A DNA stretch of 64,000 nucleotides, taken from assembly GCA_963977125.1 (NCBI GenBank), contig CAXBNJ010000005.1:62001-126000 (forward strand), written 5' to 3'. Origin of the DNA: UBA2705 sp963977125 (GTDB lineage: Bacteria > Pseudomonadota > Alphaproteobacteria > Micavibrionales > Micavibrionaceae). A program made the position numbers and the translations under genes. Shown piece after piece: positions 35,214 to 44,590 of the stretch. The notes beneath the pieces were generated by a model. It was not told where the DNA came from. It did no database searches and was given only the letters and a program-made list of their open reading frames with translations. Positions within the stretch are counted from its first letter, which is position 1; each line of letters begins with the position of its first letter.

Positions 35214-36008
35214 CTATTTCTCTGCAGGGCGAATAGGGCCAATGCTGTCAAACATACGACTGAAACGAATAGAGGAGGGCCACTTCCAAATCTCGTAAAT
35301 ACGCGCCTTACCATTTGTTGAGAAGAATAAGCGCTGCGCTTTACCAACTATATTTTCAACGGGGATATAACCGACTTGTGATTGCACGCGGCTATCTTGC
35401 GAATTATCGCGATTATCACCCATAGCAAATACATGCCCTGCCGGTACACGGTATTTTACAGTATTATCGAGCATGTCATTATCTTTGACTTCATAAATGT
35501 CATGCAGGATGCCACCGGGTAGCGTTTCTATATAATGGTGAACCTTTACGCGCCCGCCATTATCGCCCACATATTCTTTCATGCCTATAGCTTCACGCTC
35601 AACGCGTTCATCATTAATATAAAGGCGTCCACCAATCATTTGTACGGTCTCACCAGGCAAAGCCACGACACGCTTAATATAGTCAATCGATGTATCTGTT
35701 GGTTTTTTAAAGACAATCACGTCACCGCGCTGCGGTACTTTACCCATGATACGGCCATCAAAGCCACCAACGCCGAAAGGGAATGAATAACGGCTATAGC
35801 CATATTCATATTTAGAAACAAAAAGATAATCACCAACCAATAAAGTCGGGCGCATAGAACTTGAAGGAATATTAAAAGGCTCAAACAAAAACGTTCGAAT
35901 TATCAAAGCAATCACAACAGCGATCATGGCTGTTTTGAACATGTCACTCCACTCATCTTTAGCAGATATCTTCTTTACGGCGTCCGTCGCGGGGGCTGCA
36001 TCACTCAT
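35214..36008 (-). CDS. lepB: Signal peptidase I
   Basis: LepB removes signal peptides from exported proteins at the outer face of the inner membrane. Counting from ATG 36008, there is one membrane helix (about 25-43), then the catalytic Ser in PSSSMRPTL (S51) and the general-base Lys in YIKRVVALPGE (K112), followed by GDNRDNSQDSR. ATG 36008 has AAGGT eight bases upstream. A GTG at 36047 would add 13 polar residues and is less likely. It belongs to the acpS-lepB-rnc-era operon. It would process, among others, the many exported proteins encoded in this window. Confidence 0.96.
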   Translation of the reverse strand: MSDAAPATDAVKKISAKDEWSDMFKTAMIAVVIALIIRTFLFEPFNIPSSSMRPTLLVGDYLFVSKYEYGYSRYSFPFGVGGFDGRIMGKVPQRGDVIVFKKPTDTSIDYIKRVVALPGETVQMIGGRLYINDERVEREAIGMKEYVGDNGGRVKVHHYIETLPGGILHDIYEVKDNDMLDNTVKYRVPAGHVFAMGDNRDNSQDSRVQSQVGYIPVENIVGKAQRLFFSTNGKARIYEIWKWPSSIRFSRMFDSIGPIRPAEK

Positions 36009-36088
36009 CTTATTTACCTTGTTTTCTTCTTGCTCGGAATTCTTCACTTAAATCTCACTTGTTTAATCATCACATATAGCCACAAAAA

Positions 36089-36490
36089 TCAACCCTCAAC
36101 CACCACATAGGCCACCGCATAAGGCGGCTCATCGGAGAGTGATATATGGGCGCGCACAGGGTCACTCGCCCGTTCTGCACCGCGATCTGACGCAAAGGCG
36201 CGCTCAACATAAGCTTGCGCTGCTGCACTAAGCTGCAATTGCGGCTGGCCATTGCCGCCGCGTAATATTTCTAAATCATGAAAACCAATCTGCGCGCCAA
36301 TGCCCGTACCCAAAGCCTTGGATGCAGCTTCTTTCGCAGCATAACGGCGCGCTATGGCGCTCACATCACCTTTAAACAAAGCTTGTTCAGCCTTGGTGAA
36401 GCACCGATCCAAGAAGCGCGACCCATGGCGCATATGAATTTTTTCAATGCGCCGAATATCCACAATATCTGTACCGATACCAATAATCAT
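36089..36490 (-). CDS. acpS: Holo-[acyl-carrier-protein] synthase
   Basis: AcpS moves 4'-phosphopantetheine from CoA to acyl carrier protein, which fatty-acid synthesis requires. The 133-aa product has the two metal-binding motifs: GIGTDIVDIRRIEK (D8) and RRYAAKEAASKALGTGIG (Glu in KEAASKA). Length is normal. RBS GAGAAG precedes ATG 36490. It lies upstream of lepB, the common order in alphaproteobacteria; pdxJ, often next to it, is absent here. Confidence 0.96.
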   Translation of the reverse strand: MIIGIGTDIVDIRRIEKIHMRHGSRFLDRCFTKAEQALFKGDVSAIARRYAAKEAASKALGTGIGAQIGFHDLEILRGGNGQPQLQLSAAAQAYVERAFASDRGAERASDPVRAHISLSDEPPYAVAYVVVEG

Positions 36491-36510
36491 ATTTCTAAAC
36501 TTCTCATCTG

Positions 36511-37095
36511 CTAAGAATCCTGCCCTGTGATTTCTCTGGCTATTTTATGAACTCTTTTTAAGCGGCGTAATTGTCTAAAGTATTTTAAACGTTTAACTAC
36601 AATTAAAAATACCACAAAAAACACTGGCCATGTAAGAGCCGCCAAAACATACCCCCCGACCATCCATGGTAAAAACAATTCAAACGGTTGATGCACCGCC
36701 ATATCAACCGCGACCCAAAATGTAATTCCGTCAGGAAAGCTTAAAGCCACTTCCATACCAAATAACGCGAAAATAAGCACGCCTAATTTATAACTGGCAA
36801 ACCACATAAACGGAAACGTCCACGGATTACCCATTATTGTGCCGATAACCGCGCCAAGATAATTGCCCCGCACGACATAAGCCGCCGCCAAAGCCTGCAT
36901 AATATGTGTACCGACAATTGGCGAAAAACTCAGTGATGCACCGAGCGCCATTCCACGAGCAATACGCGCGGGACTGTCTGACAGACGCATAATACGTCGC
37001 ACCATATATTTAACCACCCGTAACCACCCCATAGAAGGCCATAATAGCTCTCGTAGATTTTGGCGCGGGGTTAAAGGACGGCGACGTTTAAACAT
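36511..37095 (-). CDS. DUF2062 membrane protein
   Basis: DUF2062 proteins are small inner-membrane proteins of unknown role, commonly found beside acpS or lepB in alphaproteobacteria. The 194-aa product has a basic N-terminus and the conserved SPARIARGMALGASLSFSPI. Then comes a Gly/Pro-rich membrane part (IVGTHIMQALAAAYVVRGN, GTIMGNPWTFPFMWFASY) and further helices up to about residue 170. The C-terminus is basic. It lies 20 bases upstream of acpS on the same strand, so it is probably the first gene of this operon. Confidence 0.88.
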   Translation of the reverse strand: MFKRRRPLTPRQNLRELLWPSMGWLRVVKYMVRRIMRLSDSPARIARGMALGASLSFSPIVGTHIMQALAAAYVVRGNYLGAVIGTIMGNPWTFPFMWFASYKLGVLIFALFGMEVALSFPDGITFWVAVDMAVHQPFELFLPWMVGGYVLAALTWPVFFVVFLIVVKRLKYFRQLRRLKRVHKIAREITGQDS

Positions 37096-37164
37096 AAAGC
37101 TATCTTACAGAAATGAGAAAAAAACACTAATGACGCATAAAGCGGTGAAGTGAGCGAAAAGAAG

Positions 37165-38025
37165 TTAAAAGGTAAAATCACGTTGAATGGCTTTATTACC
37201 ATTTTCAATGACAACATGGATTGTTTGCCCTGATAAATCGGCGTTTAAATCCTCAACCCCGTCCATAGCTTTGATCTTAATCAATGCATGGGTCGCTGTC
37301 GATTCCGTATCAAGGGGCATAATTTCAGGCATCGCTGTGAATATAGCCGCGTCGCCCGCATCAACAAAGACCTGCGCGTGCTCTAAGCTGCTATTCGCGC
37401 GCACGGCTAAAACCAGCGTGTCTTTAGATAAGACAGCCGTATTAATTTCCAATGCAGAGAGCTTGCCCTTATGCGGTAAATCGCGCTCAGCTAATTTCAA
37501 AAGCGCCGTGTTTTCATTGATCGCTTGTTGATCCTGCGCATCAAAGCCTGTTAAATCGAGCGTGAAATCTTGCGGCACGCACACCATATTACACACCATA
37601 AAAAACGCATTAATGCGCCCTGTATAGCTTTCATTATCTTGGAAATCGGCTTTGAGCTGAATATCTACGGGTATATTAATATTCTCCTCATAGATAAAGC
37701 TCACCATGTCATAGGCTTCATGGCGTTTAGGGATCGGCCATTTTATTGTAATGGCTTCTATGCCGCTATCTTCTGTCGGGGTCATAGATAAAGGCAGGCC
37801 TGCATCACCGGCAAAGCGCCAATAGCTATACCAATCTTCACTCAGCTCTATTTGCAACAACGCTTTATAGACAAGGTTTTCGTCATCTTGTTCTTGATTA
37901 GCAAGCACAAGGCGTAGCTTTGCTTCATCAGTTTTTTGCCAATCTTGTGCATTTGCATAAGCCATCGACCCAAAAGCAATCACTGTAAGGCTGATAAAAA
38001 ATGATAGAATTTGCATGAATTTCAT
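37165..38025 (-). CDS. Periplasmic DsbD-alpha-like (thiol:disulfide interchange) domain protein
   Basis: The 286-aa product has a signal peptide (residues 1-26) and resembles the N-terminal periplasmic domain of DsbD or ScsB. That domain passes electrons from the membrane to periplasmic partners. Visible family motifs are ALLQIELSEDWYSYWRFAGDAGLP, here as LSEDWYSYWRFAGDAG, then IKWPIPKRHE and the cysteine pair in FFMVCNMVCVPQ (about 137-148). There is no DsbD transmembrane or thioredoxin part, so it would work alone or with a partner encoded elsewhere. It is separated from the DUF2062 gene by 69 bases and may be in the same unit. Confidence 0.75.
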   Translation of the reverse strand: MKFMQILSFFISLTVIAFGSMAYANAQDWQKTDEAKLRLVLANQEQDDENLVYKALLQIELSEDWYSYWRFAGDAGLPLSMTPTEDSGIEAITIKWPIPKRHEAYDMVSFIYEENINIPVDIQLKADFQDNESYTGRINAFFMVCNMVCVPQDFTLDLTGFDAQDQQAINENTALLKLAERDLPHKGKLSALEINTAVLSKDTLVLAVRANSSLEHAQVFVDAGDAAIFTAMPEIMPLDTESTATHALIKIKAMDGVEDLNADLSGQTIHVVIENGNKAIQRDFTF

Positions 38026-38153
38026 TTGCTTTTGTCCCGTTCTGTACCTAAGTTCAGTTATAATAAGTCATTACCGTCATAAATAAAGAGCTATCTTTAC
38101 AAGACGCTGATTTTAAAGCCATCTTTTTACGCTAAAATTTTAAGGGTACAAGA

Positions 38154-38753
38154 ATGACGGATAAAAAAAACATCGAGCAAGAAAACACAAAAAAGAACCC
38201 TTTTCTTGTCGGCAAGCTATTAGTCGCCATGCCCGGCATGAGTGATGAGCAATTTGAAAAATCAGCGATTTTCATGTGCACTCATGATGAAAAAGGCGCA
38301 ATGGGCCTAATCGTTAATGAAAAAATGCCCAATATCGATTTTGATCAATTGCTCAGCAAGCTCAAAATTGAGCAAAAAGATGAACTCGACATTACTGTAC
38401 CCGTATTACGCGGCGGTCCACTTGACGCATCGCGCGGATTTGTTCTGCACGGGCATGATTTTAGCCGCAAAGATACCATTCATGTTGATGAACGCTTTGG
38501 CGTTACCTGCACAATCGACGCGTTAAAAGCCATAGCGGGCGGCACAGGCCCACAAGACGCGATTTTAATGCTTGGTTATTCAGGCTGGGATGCGGGGCAG
38601 TTGGAAGAAGAACTCAAAGAAAATAGCTGGATCATCGTTGAAGCTGATCGCGATATATTATTCAATACCCAGCCCGCAGATGTTTGGCGCAAAGCCTTAT
38701 CAAAAATCGGCGTGAATCCTGACATGGTTTCGCACACAATAGGTCACGCTTAA
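38154..38753 (+). CDS. YqgE/AlgH family protein
   Basis: YqgE/AlgH is a widespread small soluble family of unknown function. The 199-aa product shows the typical start (GKLLVAMPGMSDEQFEKSAI), then CTHDEKGAMGLIVNE, VLRGGPLDASRGFVLHG and LMLGYSGWDAGQLEEELKEN, with a C-terminal DVWRKALSKIGV. Length and motif order are normal. AAGGG lies eight bases before ATG 38154. It is divergent from the DsbD-like gene and is followed by the EAL gene about 95 bases on. Confidence 0.93.
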   Translation: MTDKKNIEQENTKKNPFLVGKLLVAMPGMSDEQFEKSAIFMCTHDEKGAMGLIVNEKMPNIDFDQLLSKLKIEQKDELDITVPVLRGGPLDASRGFVLHGHDFSRKDTIHVDERFGVTCTIDALKAIAGGTGPQDAILMLGYSGWDAGQLEEELKENSWIIVEADRDILFNTQPADVWRKALSKIGVNPDMVSHTIGHA

Positions 38754-38848
38754 TAAAGCGCCTTTTTTCCGAGCTCTCTTCACATAATTTCCGTTGCCTG
38801 AGCATATGTGCTATACTAGCAGCGAGTTTACACAAACAAAGCTAAATA

Positions 38849-39763
38849 ATGGGGCAAAAGACCATAAATAGAGCACCTAACAACACGCCTAACAACACAC
38901 CGAGCGATATAGAGGCCACCCCTCACCACCTTGGACAGAAGAAATCAGGGCTGAATCGGCTCTGCGCGCTTGAGCGTCAACGCAGCCTTGATCAATTTGC
39001 TCAGGATTTTGAAGCCGCGCCTATACACTCGCCATCTCTGTCCAGTTTAATTCAGGCTTTCCACCAAGATGAAGTCTATTACGCCGCAGAGCCTTGGGTT
39101 AATGCCCAAAAGGACATTATCGCCAACGAGCTTTTATTTCGCTTTAAGCGAGGAGAAGACAGCGCCATAGGCAATTACACTTATATAGAAGATGATTTGC
39201 GCAAATCAGGCCTATTAACTGATTTTGACATACTGAATATTTTTAATATTCTTTCTTGGCTACCTCAAGATACGCAGCGCATTCACTCAACCATCAACTT
39301 AAGTCATGACACATTATGCGATAGCGAGCTCTGCGAGCAGCTATTTAGCGTCTTGCAACATAAAGAAGCGCCCTCACTCATCATCGAAATATTAGAAGAT
39401 GACAAACAATTTAACGCTCAGCAAATTGCTTATTTATCAGATTTAAGAAAGCGCGGCACTATATTTGCTATGGATGATTTTCGTATAAATATACAGAGCG
39501 ATTGGGCGCGCTTACAAAGCCTAAAAAGCCAAGACATTCTTTCTTATATCAAGCTTGATGGAAAACAATCCGTTCGCCCGTATTTAGATCAAGGGAAACC
39601 TGGGCTAGAGGCTCTGCGCGCAGAAATCATAAAAATCAAAAGCCACGCGGGCTGCGCCCCCCAAATCATCGCCGAATGGGTTAATAACGAACAAGAAATT
39701 GACCAGCTTGTCAGTATTGGTGTTGATGCCGTTCAGGGCACCAATTTAATACTCACCCCCTAA
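38849..39763 (+). CDS. EAL-domain protein (probable c-di-GMP phosphodiesterase)
   Basis: EAL domains break down the second messenger cyclic di-GMP. In this 304-aa soluble protein the domain spans about residues 75-304. The EAL motif itself is altered to ELL (NELLFRFK), but its Glu is kept. The other catalytic positions also look intact: Asn in INLSHDTL, Glu in IIEILED, the Asp pair in FAMDDF, Lys in YIKLDG, Glu in IIAEWV and Gln in AVQGTNL. It may therefore be active despite its divergent look. The first 60 residues have an Asn/Pro/Thr-rich tail with no clear domain. No weighty regulator is next to it. Confidence 0.82.
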   Translation: MGQKTINRAPNNTPNNTPSDIEATPHHLGQKKSGLNRLCALERQRSLDQFAQDFEAAPIHSPSLSSLIQAFHQDEVYYAAEPWVNAQKDIIANELLFRFKRGEDSAIGNYTYIEDDLRKSGLLTDFDILNIFNILSWLPQDTQRIHSTINLSHDTLCDSELCEQLFSVLQHKEAPSLIIEILEDDKQFNAQQIAYLSDLRKRGTIFAMDDFRINIQSDWARLQSLKSQDILSYIKLDGKQSVRPYLDQGKPGLEALRAEIIKIKSHAGCAPQIIAEWVNNEQEIDQLVSIGVDAVQGTNLILTP

Positions 39764-39782
39764 GATAAAACAAGGCTTAGGC

Positions 39783-41174
39783 TTATGCCTTTTTTTTCTT
39801 TTTCGGCACTTGTTTTCTAATATTGCGTTCAATCGCTTCAATCATCATGCAGGCAATATCTTTGCCTGTTATATCCTCAATACCCTCAAGACCCGGCGAT
39901 GAATTGATCTCTAGAACTTTTGGACCTTCTTTAGAGCGGATAAGATCAACCCCAGCGACCACCAGCCCCATAGCTTTAGCGGCATTAATCGCTATTTTGC
40001 GTTCTTCTGCCGTGATTTTGACAGCCTTTGCTGACCCACCAAGGTGCAAATTGGCCCTAAATTCACCTGGCGCTGCGCAGCGTTGCATTGACCCAACAAC
40101 TTTACCATCAATCACAAAACAGCGTATATCTTGCCCTTGTGCCTCTTTAATAAATTCTTGCACCAAAATATTAGCGTTTAAGCTCTTAAACGCATTAATC
40201 ACACTTTCTGCCGCTTTATTGGTTTCCGCTAAAACAACGCCACGACCTTGTGAGCCTTCAAGTAATTTCACAACTAAAGGCGCGCCATTGACCATATTAA
40301 TAATGTCTCTGGTTTCCACAGGCGAATGCGCAAAGCCTGTTGACGGCATAGGGATTTTTTTTCTGGCCAGTTCTTGCAAAGAGCGCAATTTATCGCGCGA
40401 CCTTGTGATTTCGACCGCACCGTTCAAACAGTAAGTACCAAGGGACGAAAAATGGCGCATTAATGAACAACCATAAAAAGTCATAGCGGGCTTAATACGC
40501 GGAATAACCGCATCAACATCATTTAAAGATTCACCGCCGCGATATTTAATCTCAGGTTGGTTTGAATTAATGCTCATATAACATTGGCTAATATTCACAA
40601 AACGTATCTCATGGCCACGTTCTTCACCAGCTTCAATAAGACGTTTATTTGAATAGAGATTGGGGTTGCTCGCGAGTAAGACGATTTTAAGGCCATCTTT
40701 CTTATCTGGCGCGGCATGGTAATGGCTTGCAACATCATCAGCATTCATATCACCGAGGCAAAAAGATGCATCAGGGTCAATCAAAGTGCGTCCAGCCATA
40801 GCTTCACGACCAAGCAGCATACGATAGCCCATGGCATCACGGTTGGTTAGCGTCACTTCAATATCCCAGCTTTGATCCCCTAATGTGATCGGCGTGCTGA
40901 TCACAAGGCGGCGTTCTTTATCCCCCCCAGAGTTCTTAACATTACGCTGATCGATCACGCGGCCACGGCAGCTATGAATGACTTTGCGGTCATCTTGCAA
41001 GGGATGGATGTCAAAATGGACGTATTTGCGGCCTTCTTCTTCAAATTCATGCAGGTTAAATGCATGCAAAGACGACGTTTTAGCGCCAGAATCAACACGC
41101 ATTTTAATGGCAGGCAAACCCAATTCAGGCAATGCGCACCATTCTTCTTTACCGAGTACTGGTTTTTTGTCCAT
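39783..41174 (-). CDS. rimK: RimB-like aspartyl protease fused to a RimK-type glutamate ligase
   Basis: The N-terminal 145 residues match the RimB / 'ATP-dependent zinc protease' family, which has a retropepsin-like fold (MRVDSGAKTSSLHA near residue 25, later RMLLGREAM). Residues about 160-455 are an ATP-grasp ligase of the RimK family, which adds glutamates to the C-terminus of ribosomal protein S6 (SRDKLRSLQELARKKIPMP, VVKLLEGSQGRGVVLAE, FIKEAQGQDIRCFVIDG, VLEINSSPGLEGIE). Ligase and peptidase acting on the same target would thus be one protein (463 aa). The tail is Lys-rich. It converges on the EAL gene with only 19 bases between; the substrate is inferred from the family. Confidence 0.9.
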   Translation of the reverse strand: MDKKPVLGKEEWCALPELGLPAIKMRVDSGAKTSSLHAFNLHEFEEEGRKYVHFDIHPLQDDRKVIHSCRGRVIDQRNVKNSGGDKERRLVISTPITLGDQSWDIEVTLTNRDAMGYRMLLGREAMAGRTLIDPDASFCLGDMNADDVASHYHAAPDKKDGLKIVLLASNPNLYSNKRLIEAGEERGHEIRFVNISQCYMSINSNQPEIKYRGGESLNDVDAVIPRIKPAMTFYGCSLMRHFSSLGTYCLNGAVEITRSRDKLRSLQELARKKIPMPSTGFAHSPVETRDIINMVNGAPLVVKLLEGSQGRGVVLAETNKAAESVINAFKSLNANILVQEFIKEAQGQDIRCFVIDGKVVGSMQRCAAPGEFRANLHLGGSAKAVKITAEERKIAINAAKAMGLVVAGVDLIRSKEGPKVLEINSSPGLEGIEDITGKDIACMMIEAIERNIRKQVPKKKKKA

Positions 41175-41285
41175 TTTAAAGTTCCCTTAAGAGACGCTGT
41201 AATAACAAGAGGTTGCCTTCATATAAAACATTATTCCGCATGATCACAAGATTTATTTTAAACCCCGTGTATAACCGCACGGGCT

Positions 41286-41870
41286 CTAGGCTGACGGCCG
41301 CCAATCCGCTTTATTTAAACCGTATAATTTATGATCTTGGCGCAGGCCATTTATCTGAATATAGGCTTTGGCTATGCCTTCTTCTTCAAACCCTGCGCGG
41401 ATTAAAACACGCTGCGAGGGCAGGTTATCCAGCAAAGTCGCGGCATTAATACGTTCTAAGTTCAAATAAGAGAAACAGAACTTCAAAGACAGCTCAAGGA
41501 CTTCGCCCATTAGGCCTTGGTTTTGATGGTCTTTATCAATCCAGTAACCAAGCGAGGCAAATTGCGCCGCGCCGCGCGCTACATTATTGACATTCATGCC
41601 CCCGACAAGCTCACCTGTCTTTAAAAACACAAGAAAAGAATAGCTGCGATCATTCAGCCATTCTTTTTTTTGAAAACGTAAACGTCGTGTAAAGAACGAT
41701 TCGAGCAATGCATTATGCGGCCATGACGGTTCATAGGGTTGCAAATGCACCTTATTGCGCCGACGTAAATCACGCCAGACTGCGCTATCGCTCTCCATTG
41801 GCGGGCGCAAGCTCAGCCGTGCTGAGGACAGCTCAGGATATTCAGGCGGCCAAACGGGCTTTAAGATCAT
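41286..41870 (-). CDS. GNAT acetyltransferase of the RimJ/RimL type
   Basis: This type of enzyme moves an acetyl group from acetyl-CoA, often to the N-terminus of a ribosomal protein. The 194-aa product has the family layout: SARLSLRPPMESDSAVWRDL at the start, FLKTGELVGGMNV, ASLGYWIDKDHQNQGLMGE with the acetyl-CoA loop (QNQGLMGE) and LERINAATLLDNLPSQRVLI near the end. Its start overlaps the end of the M16 peptidase gene by 29 bases, so the two are co-translated. The exact target cannot be told. Confidence 0.88.
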   Translation of the reverse strand: MILKPVWPPEYPELSSARLSLRPPMESDSAVWRDLRRRNKVHLQPYEPSWPHNALLESFFTRRLRFQKKEWLNDRSYSFLVFLKTGELVGGMNVNNVARGAAQFASLGYWIDKDHQNQGLMGEVLELSLKFCFSYLNLERINAATLLDNLPSQRVLIRAGFEEEGIAKAYIQINGLRQDHKLYGLNKADWRPSA

Positions 41871-43101
41871 CGTAACGCTCCAAGTGACTTAGCGGCCCAT
41901 GGCCTGACAAAGTTATGTTCGAAGAGAATATATCCCGCGCGACGCGTAAAACGTCTTCCTTAGTAACCGCATCTAATAGTTTAATGCGGCTTTCAATATC
42001 AAGCACCTCATTATGGGTCAGTAAGAAACTGGCTTGCGCGTTATTACGGCGCAATACAGATTCTTCGCCTTTCAGCATAGAAGCGCGCAAACGTGCTTTG
42101 GCGCGTTTAAGCTCAACATCACTAATGCTCTCGCGCATTGAATTAAGCTGATCACATAATACAGGCATGAGCTCTGTAAGCGATTTCGGGTCTGTCCCCG
42201 CATAAATGCCAAAGTGACCATCATCAAGGAAGGACATATTATAGCTATAGATCGAATAAACCAGACCGCGCTTTTCGCGAATTTCTTGGAATAAGCGCGA
42301 TGACATGCCCCCACCCAATATTTGCGACATAACTTTAACAGGGTAATTATCTTCACTATATTGCGATATGCCTTGAAAGCCGAGAATGACGTGCGCTTGT
42401 TCTGCTTCACGCTCAGAGCGGCATTCGCCGCCCGTGTAGTTCGCTTTGGCAAAAGGCGCTTCTTGAGAGTCAGGCAGATGAACAAATAATTTTTCAACAA
42501 GCGCCACAACATCTTCGTGCTTGGCATTACCCGCGACAGAAATAACCATATTATTGGGTGTGTACAGACGCTCAACATAGCCCATCAAAGACTCACGCGA
42601 CATGGACTTAATAATATCTGGCGTACCCAAAATCGGCGCGCCCAAGGTTTGATTGGCATAGGCTGTTTCTTGGTGAATATCAAAAATATGTTCATCAGGG
42701 GCATCCGCATACATACCAATTTCTTGGATAATAACGCCGCGCTCACGTTCGATCTCATCAGGTAGCATGGTTGAGAGTTGAACCTGTTCAGACAACACAT
42801 GAAGCGCTGTGCCTAAATCTTCTTTCATCAAATGAATGTAATAACCTGTCGTCTCACGACCCGTAAATGCATTGGTGCTTCCCCCTAAATCTTCAACGGC
42901 TTCAGCCAGTTGGGTTGCATTATATGACTTTGTGCCCTTAAACAGCATATGTTCAACCATATGCGCTACGCCATTTTCAGCCATAGATTCATGGCGCGTA
43001 CCGACGCCGCAATAAACCCCCACTGCGACAGTATGCACATAAGGAATTTCATCCGTAATTATGCGCAAACCGTTTTTTAAGGTCGTTAGCTGTCTGGTCA
43101 T
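41842..43101 (-). CDS. M16 family zinc peptidase (mitochondrial-processing-peptidase-like)
   Basis: The 419-aa product is a one-unit M16B peptidase like the bacterial relatives of the mitochondrial processing peptidase. The inverted zinc motif HxxEH is intact (H47-M-V-E50-H51 in VAHMVEHMLFKGT), and the distal Glu lies in ERGVIIQEIGMY. The C-terminal half has the conserved GGGMSSRLFQEIREKRGLVYSI. Both motifs together indicate an active enzyme. It lies 43 bases after thrC and overlaps the GNAT gene, an order I know from several alphaproteobacteria. No signal peptide is seen. Confidence 0.94.
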   Translation of the reverse strand: MTRQLTTLKNGLRIITDEIPYVHTVAVGVYCGVGTRHESMAENGVAHMVEHMLFKGTKSYNATQLAEAVEDLGGSTNAFTGRETTGYYIHLMKEDLGTALHVLSEQVQLSTMLPDEIERERGVIIQEIGMYADAPDEHIFDIHQETAYANQTLGAPILGTPDIIKSMSRESLMGYVERLYTPNNMVISVAGNAKHEDVVALVEKLFVHLPDSQEAPFAKANYTGGECRSEREAEQAHVILGFQGISQYSEDNYPVKVMSQILGGGMSSRLFQEIREKRGLVYSIYSYNMSFLDDGHFGIYAGTDPKSLTELMPVLCDQLNSMRESISDVELKRAKARLRASMLKGEESVLRRNNAQASFLLTHNEVLDIESRIKLLDAVTKEDVLRVARDIFSSNITLSGHGPLSHLERYDDLKARLAA

Positions 43102-43144
43102 TATAAATATACTTTCTCGTTTTCAATTATGATTTTTAAGCAGC

Positions 43145-44572
43145 CTAGCGCGGGCTCTTCTCTTTAATATAGTTCTGTACAGCCATTAAGTCATTAGGCA
43201 GCTGCTTCATATGTTCGTCTTTTTCTAATATGTCTTTGGCAAAGTCAGGTAAAGCGGGGTGAACGCCTGTGGCCTTTTCAACAGCATCGGGGAATTTCGC
43301 AGGATGCGCACAGCCCAGCGATACAATGGGCGCGCCCTCTGCGCCTGTTTTGCTCTGAGTTTGATAAGCCGCATTAAGCGCAATCGCACTATGGGGGTCC
43401 ATGAGCATGTCCGCCTCTTTGTGAATGCGGGCAATGGTTTCTAATGTTTGCTCATCACTTACACGATGTGCATCAAACAAATGGCGGGCTGATGCAAGGT
43501 GACCTTTAGTGACTTCAAAATGACCCGTATCGGCAAAGCTTTCCATCAGCGCTTTTAATTTAGCGCTATCGCGCCCCATAAGCTCATAAAGATAACGCTC
43601 AAAATTGCTCGATATCTGAATATCCATAGAGGGTGACAATGTCGGTTTCACACCGTCTTTTTGCATGGAGCCAGTCTCAAAGAACCGCGTCAGAATATCA
43701 TTGCTATTGGTCGCCACAATGAGTTTTTCAATCGGGAGCCCCATTTGCTTGGCAACATAAGCGGCGAGTATATTGCCAAAATTGCCTGTTGGCACAACAA
43801 AGTTCAATGGTTTCTGGCAGGCAACAAGTTCAGCCGAAGCTACGAAATAATAAACAGACTGCGCGATTATCCGCGCCCAGTTTATCGAATTCACCGCTGA
43901 TAAATTTTGCTTCTTACGAAATTCTTGGTCATTAAACAGCGCCTTGACCAAATCCTGACAATCATCAAATGTACCGTCAATGGCAATCGGATGAACATTG
44001 GCAGCATTTACGGTCGTCATTTGACGGCGCTGCACATCGGAGACCCGCCCATCTGGGAACAGAATAAATATATCGACATTTTTGCAGTTCAAACAGCCTT
44101 GAATGGCCGCTGACCCTGTATCACCTGATGTCGCACCGACAATTGTCACGCGCGCGTCGCTGCCTTCTAACGCCGCATCAAATAGATTGCCCAGCAATTG
44201 CAAGGCAACATCTTTAAACGCCAATGTCGGGCCATGGAACAGCTCTAGCGACCAAAGGTCTTCATCTATTTGGCGCAGCGGTGTAATCGCTTTGTCATGG
44301 AAGCGCGTCGATGATCCATAAGTATCATCGAGAATTTTTTTCAGACGATCACCCGCAAAATACTCGTCCATAAACGGGTTTAAAACTTCATAGGCAATCT
44401 CAGCATATGATTTATCGGCAAAACTCTTGAGCTGCTCGGCCGATAATTTAGGCCAGTGATCAGGCATGTATAGGCCGCCATCACTAGCGAGCCCCGCTAA
44501 TAAAATATCAGAGAAACTCTTATCGCTATCGCCGCCACGCGTTGAACTATATTTTATCATCGCCTCACTCAT
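43145..44572 (-). CDS. thrC: Threonine synthase
   Basis: ThrC uses pyridoxal phosphate to turn O-phosphohomoserine into threonine. The 475-aa product is of the longer bacterial type: N-terminal YSSTRGGDSDKSFSDILLAG, PLP lysine K120 in GPTLAFKDVALQLLG, and the phosphate-binding GATSGDTGSAAI. The NWARI and VPTGNFGNILAAYVAKQMGLP blocks are also present. All are intact and length is normal. It heads the thrC / M16 peptidase / GNAT series. Confidence 0.97.
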   Translation of the reverse strand: MSEAMIKYSSTRGGDSDKSFSDILLAGLASDGGLYMPDHWPKLSAEQLKSFADKSYAEIAYEVLNPFMDEYFAGDRLKKILDDTYGSSTRFHDKAITPLRQIDEDLWSLELFHGPTLAFKDVALQLLGNLFDAALEGSDARVTIVGATSGDTGSAAIQGCLNCKNVDIFILFPDGRVSDVQRRQMTTVNAANVHPIAIDGTFDDCQDLVKALFNDQEFRKKQNLSAVNSINWARIIAQSVYYFVASAELVACQKPLNFVVPTGNFGNILAAYVAKQMGLPIEKLIVATNSNDILTRFFETGSMQKDGVKPTLSPSMDIQISSNFERYLYELMGRDSAKLKALMESFADTGHFEVTKGHLASARHLFDAHRVSDEQTLETIARIHKEADMLMDPHSAIALNAAYQTQSKTGAEGAPIVSLGCAHPAKFPDAVEKATGVHPALPDFAKDILEKDEHMKQLPNDLMAVQNYIKEKSPR

Positions 44573-44590
44573 CGCCTTAAACCTATATTT

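Noticed and set aside
39823..40434. 203-aa plus-strand open frame inside the RimB-RimK gene
   Set aside because: It is antisense to a well-conserved ATP-grasp domain and has no recognisable motif.
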